From Baffinella frigidus (taxonomy: Eukaryota; Cryptophyceae; Cryptomonadales; Baffinellaceae), in assembly GCA_026770585.1 (NCBI GenBank), contig MU646313.1, positions 269,529 to 280,308 on the forward strand: a DNA stretch of 10,780 bases, given 5' to 3'. Each line of letters starts with the position of its first letter. Positions within the stretch are counted from its first letter, which is position 1. The notes under the pieces were generated by a model. The model did no database searches, was not told the origin of the DNA, and saw only the letters and a program-made list of their open reading frames with translations. Of this stretch, positions 10,716-10,780 are shown in pieces. Position numbers and translations under genes: made by a program.

Positions 10716-10780
10716 ATCAAAACGGTGGCAGGGGAAGAGGAGGAGGTGGGGGGAGGGGGCGAGGAGGACGGAGTGGGTGC
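10716..10780. repeat. Purine-rich (G/A) tract at the window end
   Basis: Strongly G/A-biased strand (AGGGGAAGAGGAGGAGG and similar) with several G runs; could form triplex or G-quadruplex DNA. If translated in the 10571 frame it gives an Arg/Gly-rich peptide; more likely non-coding. Confidence 0.55.

Noticed and set aside
10571-10780. Open frame to the window end with Arg/Gly-rich tail (RGG-box-like)
   Set aside because: Composition is explained by a purine-rich low-complexity tract; an alternative acceptor five bases later gives a normal stop.

Overview
This is nuclear DNA of a eukaryote, most likely a dinoflagellate. The reasons are: one gene on the + strand broken into about 21 very short exons (37-188 bp) separated by introns of about 100-700 bp; a G as first exon base after the 3' AG at most junctions; several apparent GC 5' splice sites; plant/alveolate-type CCCTAAA (TTTAGGG) repeats inside introns; and introns filled with short inverted-repeat elements. 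Genus cannot be named from the sequence alone. No bacterial-type operon, tRNA, rRNA or CRISPR array was seen.

Layout. 1-1176: repeat-rich flank with three copies of one inverted-repeat element (1-79, 328-446, 679-795), a GA microsatellite and a nested hairpin (1047-1141). 1177-10174: one split gene, assembled by hand from reading frame, splice signals and phase. Phases agree at every junction except intron 13 and 17 (alternative sites remain) and intron 20 (unresolved). 10175-10780: uncertain 3' end with proline-rich candidate coding sequence, two hairpins and a purine-rich tract.

The predicted protein (about 590 residues visible) has four parts: an N-terminal module I cannot name (exons 1-3); a von Willebrand factor A (VWA) domain with a MIDAS-like DDSGSM motif (exons 4-12); the N-lobe and middle of an alpha-kinase (MHCK/eEF2K type) domain (exons 14-19); and a C3HC4 RING finger (exons 19-21). 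The alpha-kinase C-lobe, which holds catalytic Asp and zinc-binding residues in known members, is absent: the reading frame runs within a single exon from the kinase glycine-loop-like segment directly into the first RING cysteines. This suggests a VWA/pseudokinase/RING protein, possibly an E3 ubiquitin ligase whose half-kinase is a binding or sensing module.

Nearly every intron longer than about 250 bp carries a short non-coding element with long terminal inverted repeats, or a tract of CCCTAAA repeats beside a splice site. Several inverted-repeat families with unrelated arms share the internal core GTGTAGTAATTTT. One 110-140 bp family has four copies, in introns 2, 6, 7 and 11. The exons I assembled contain none of them.
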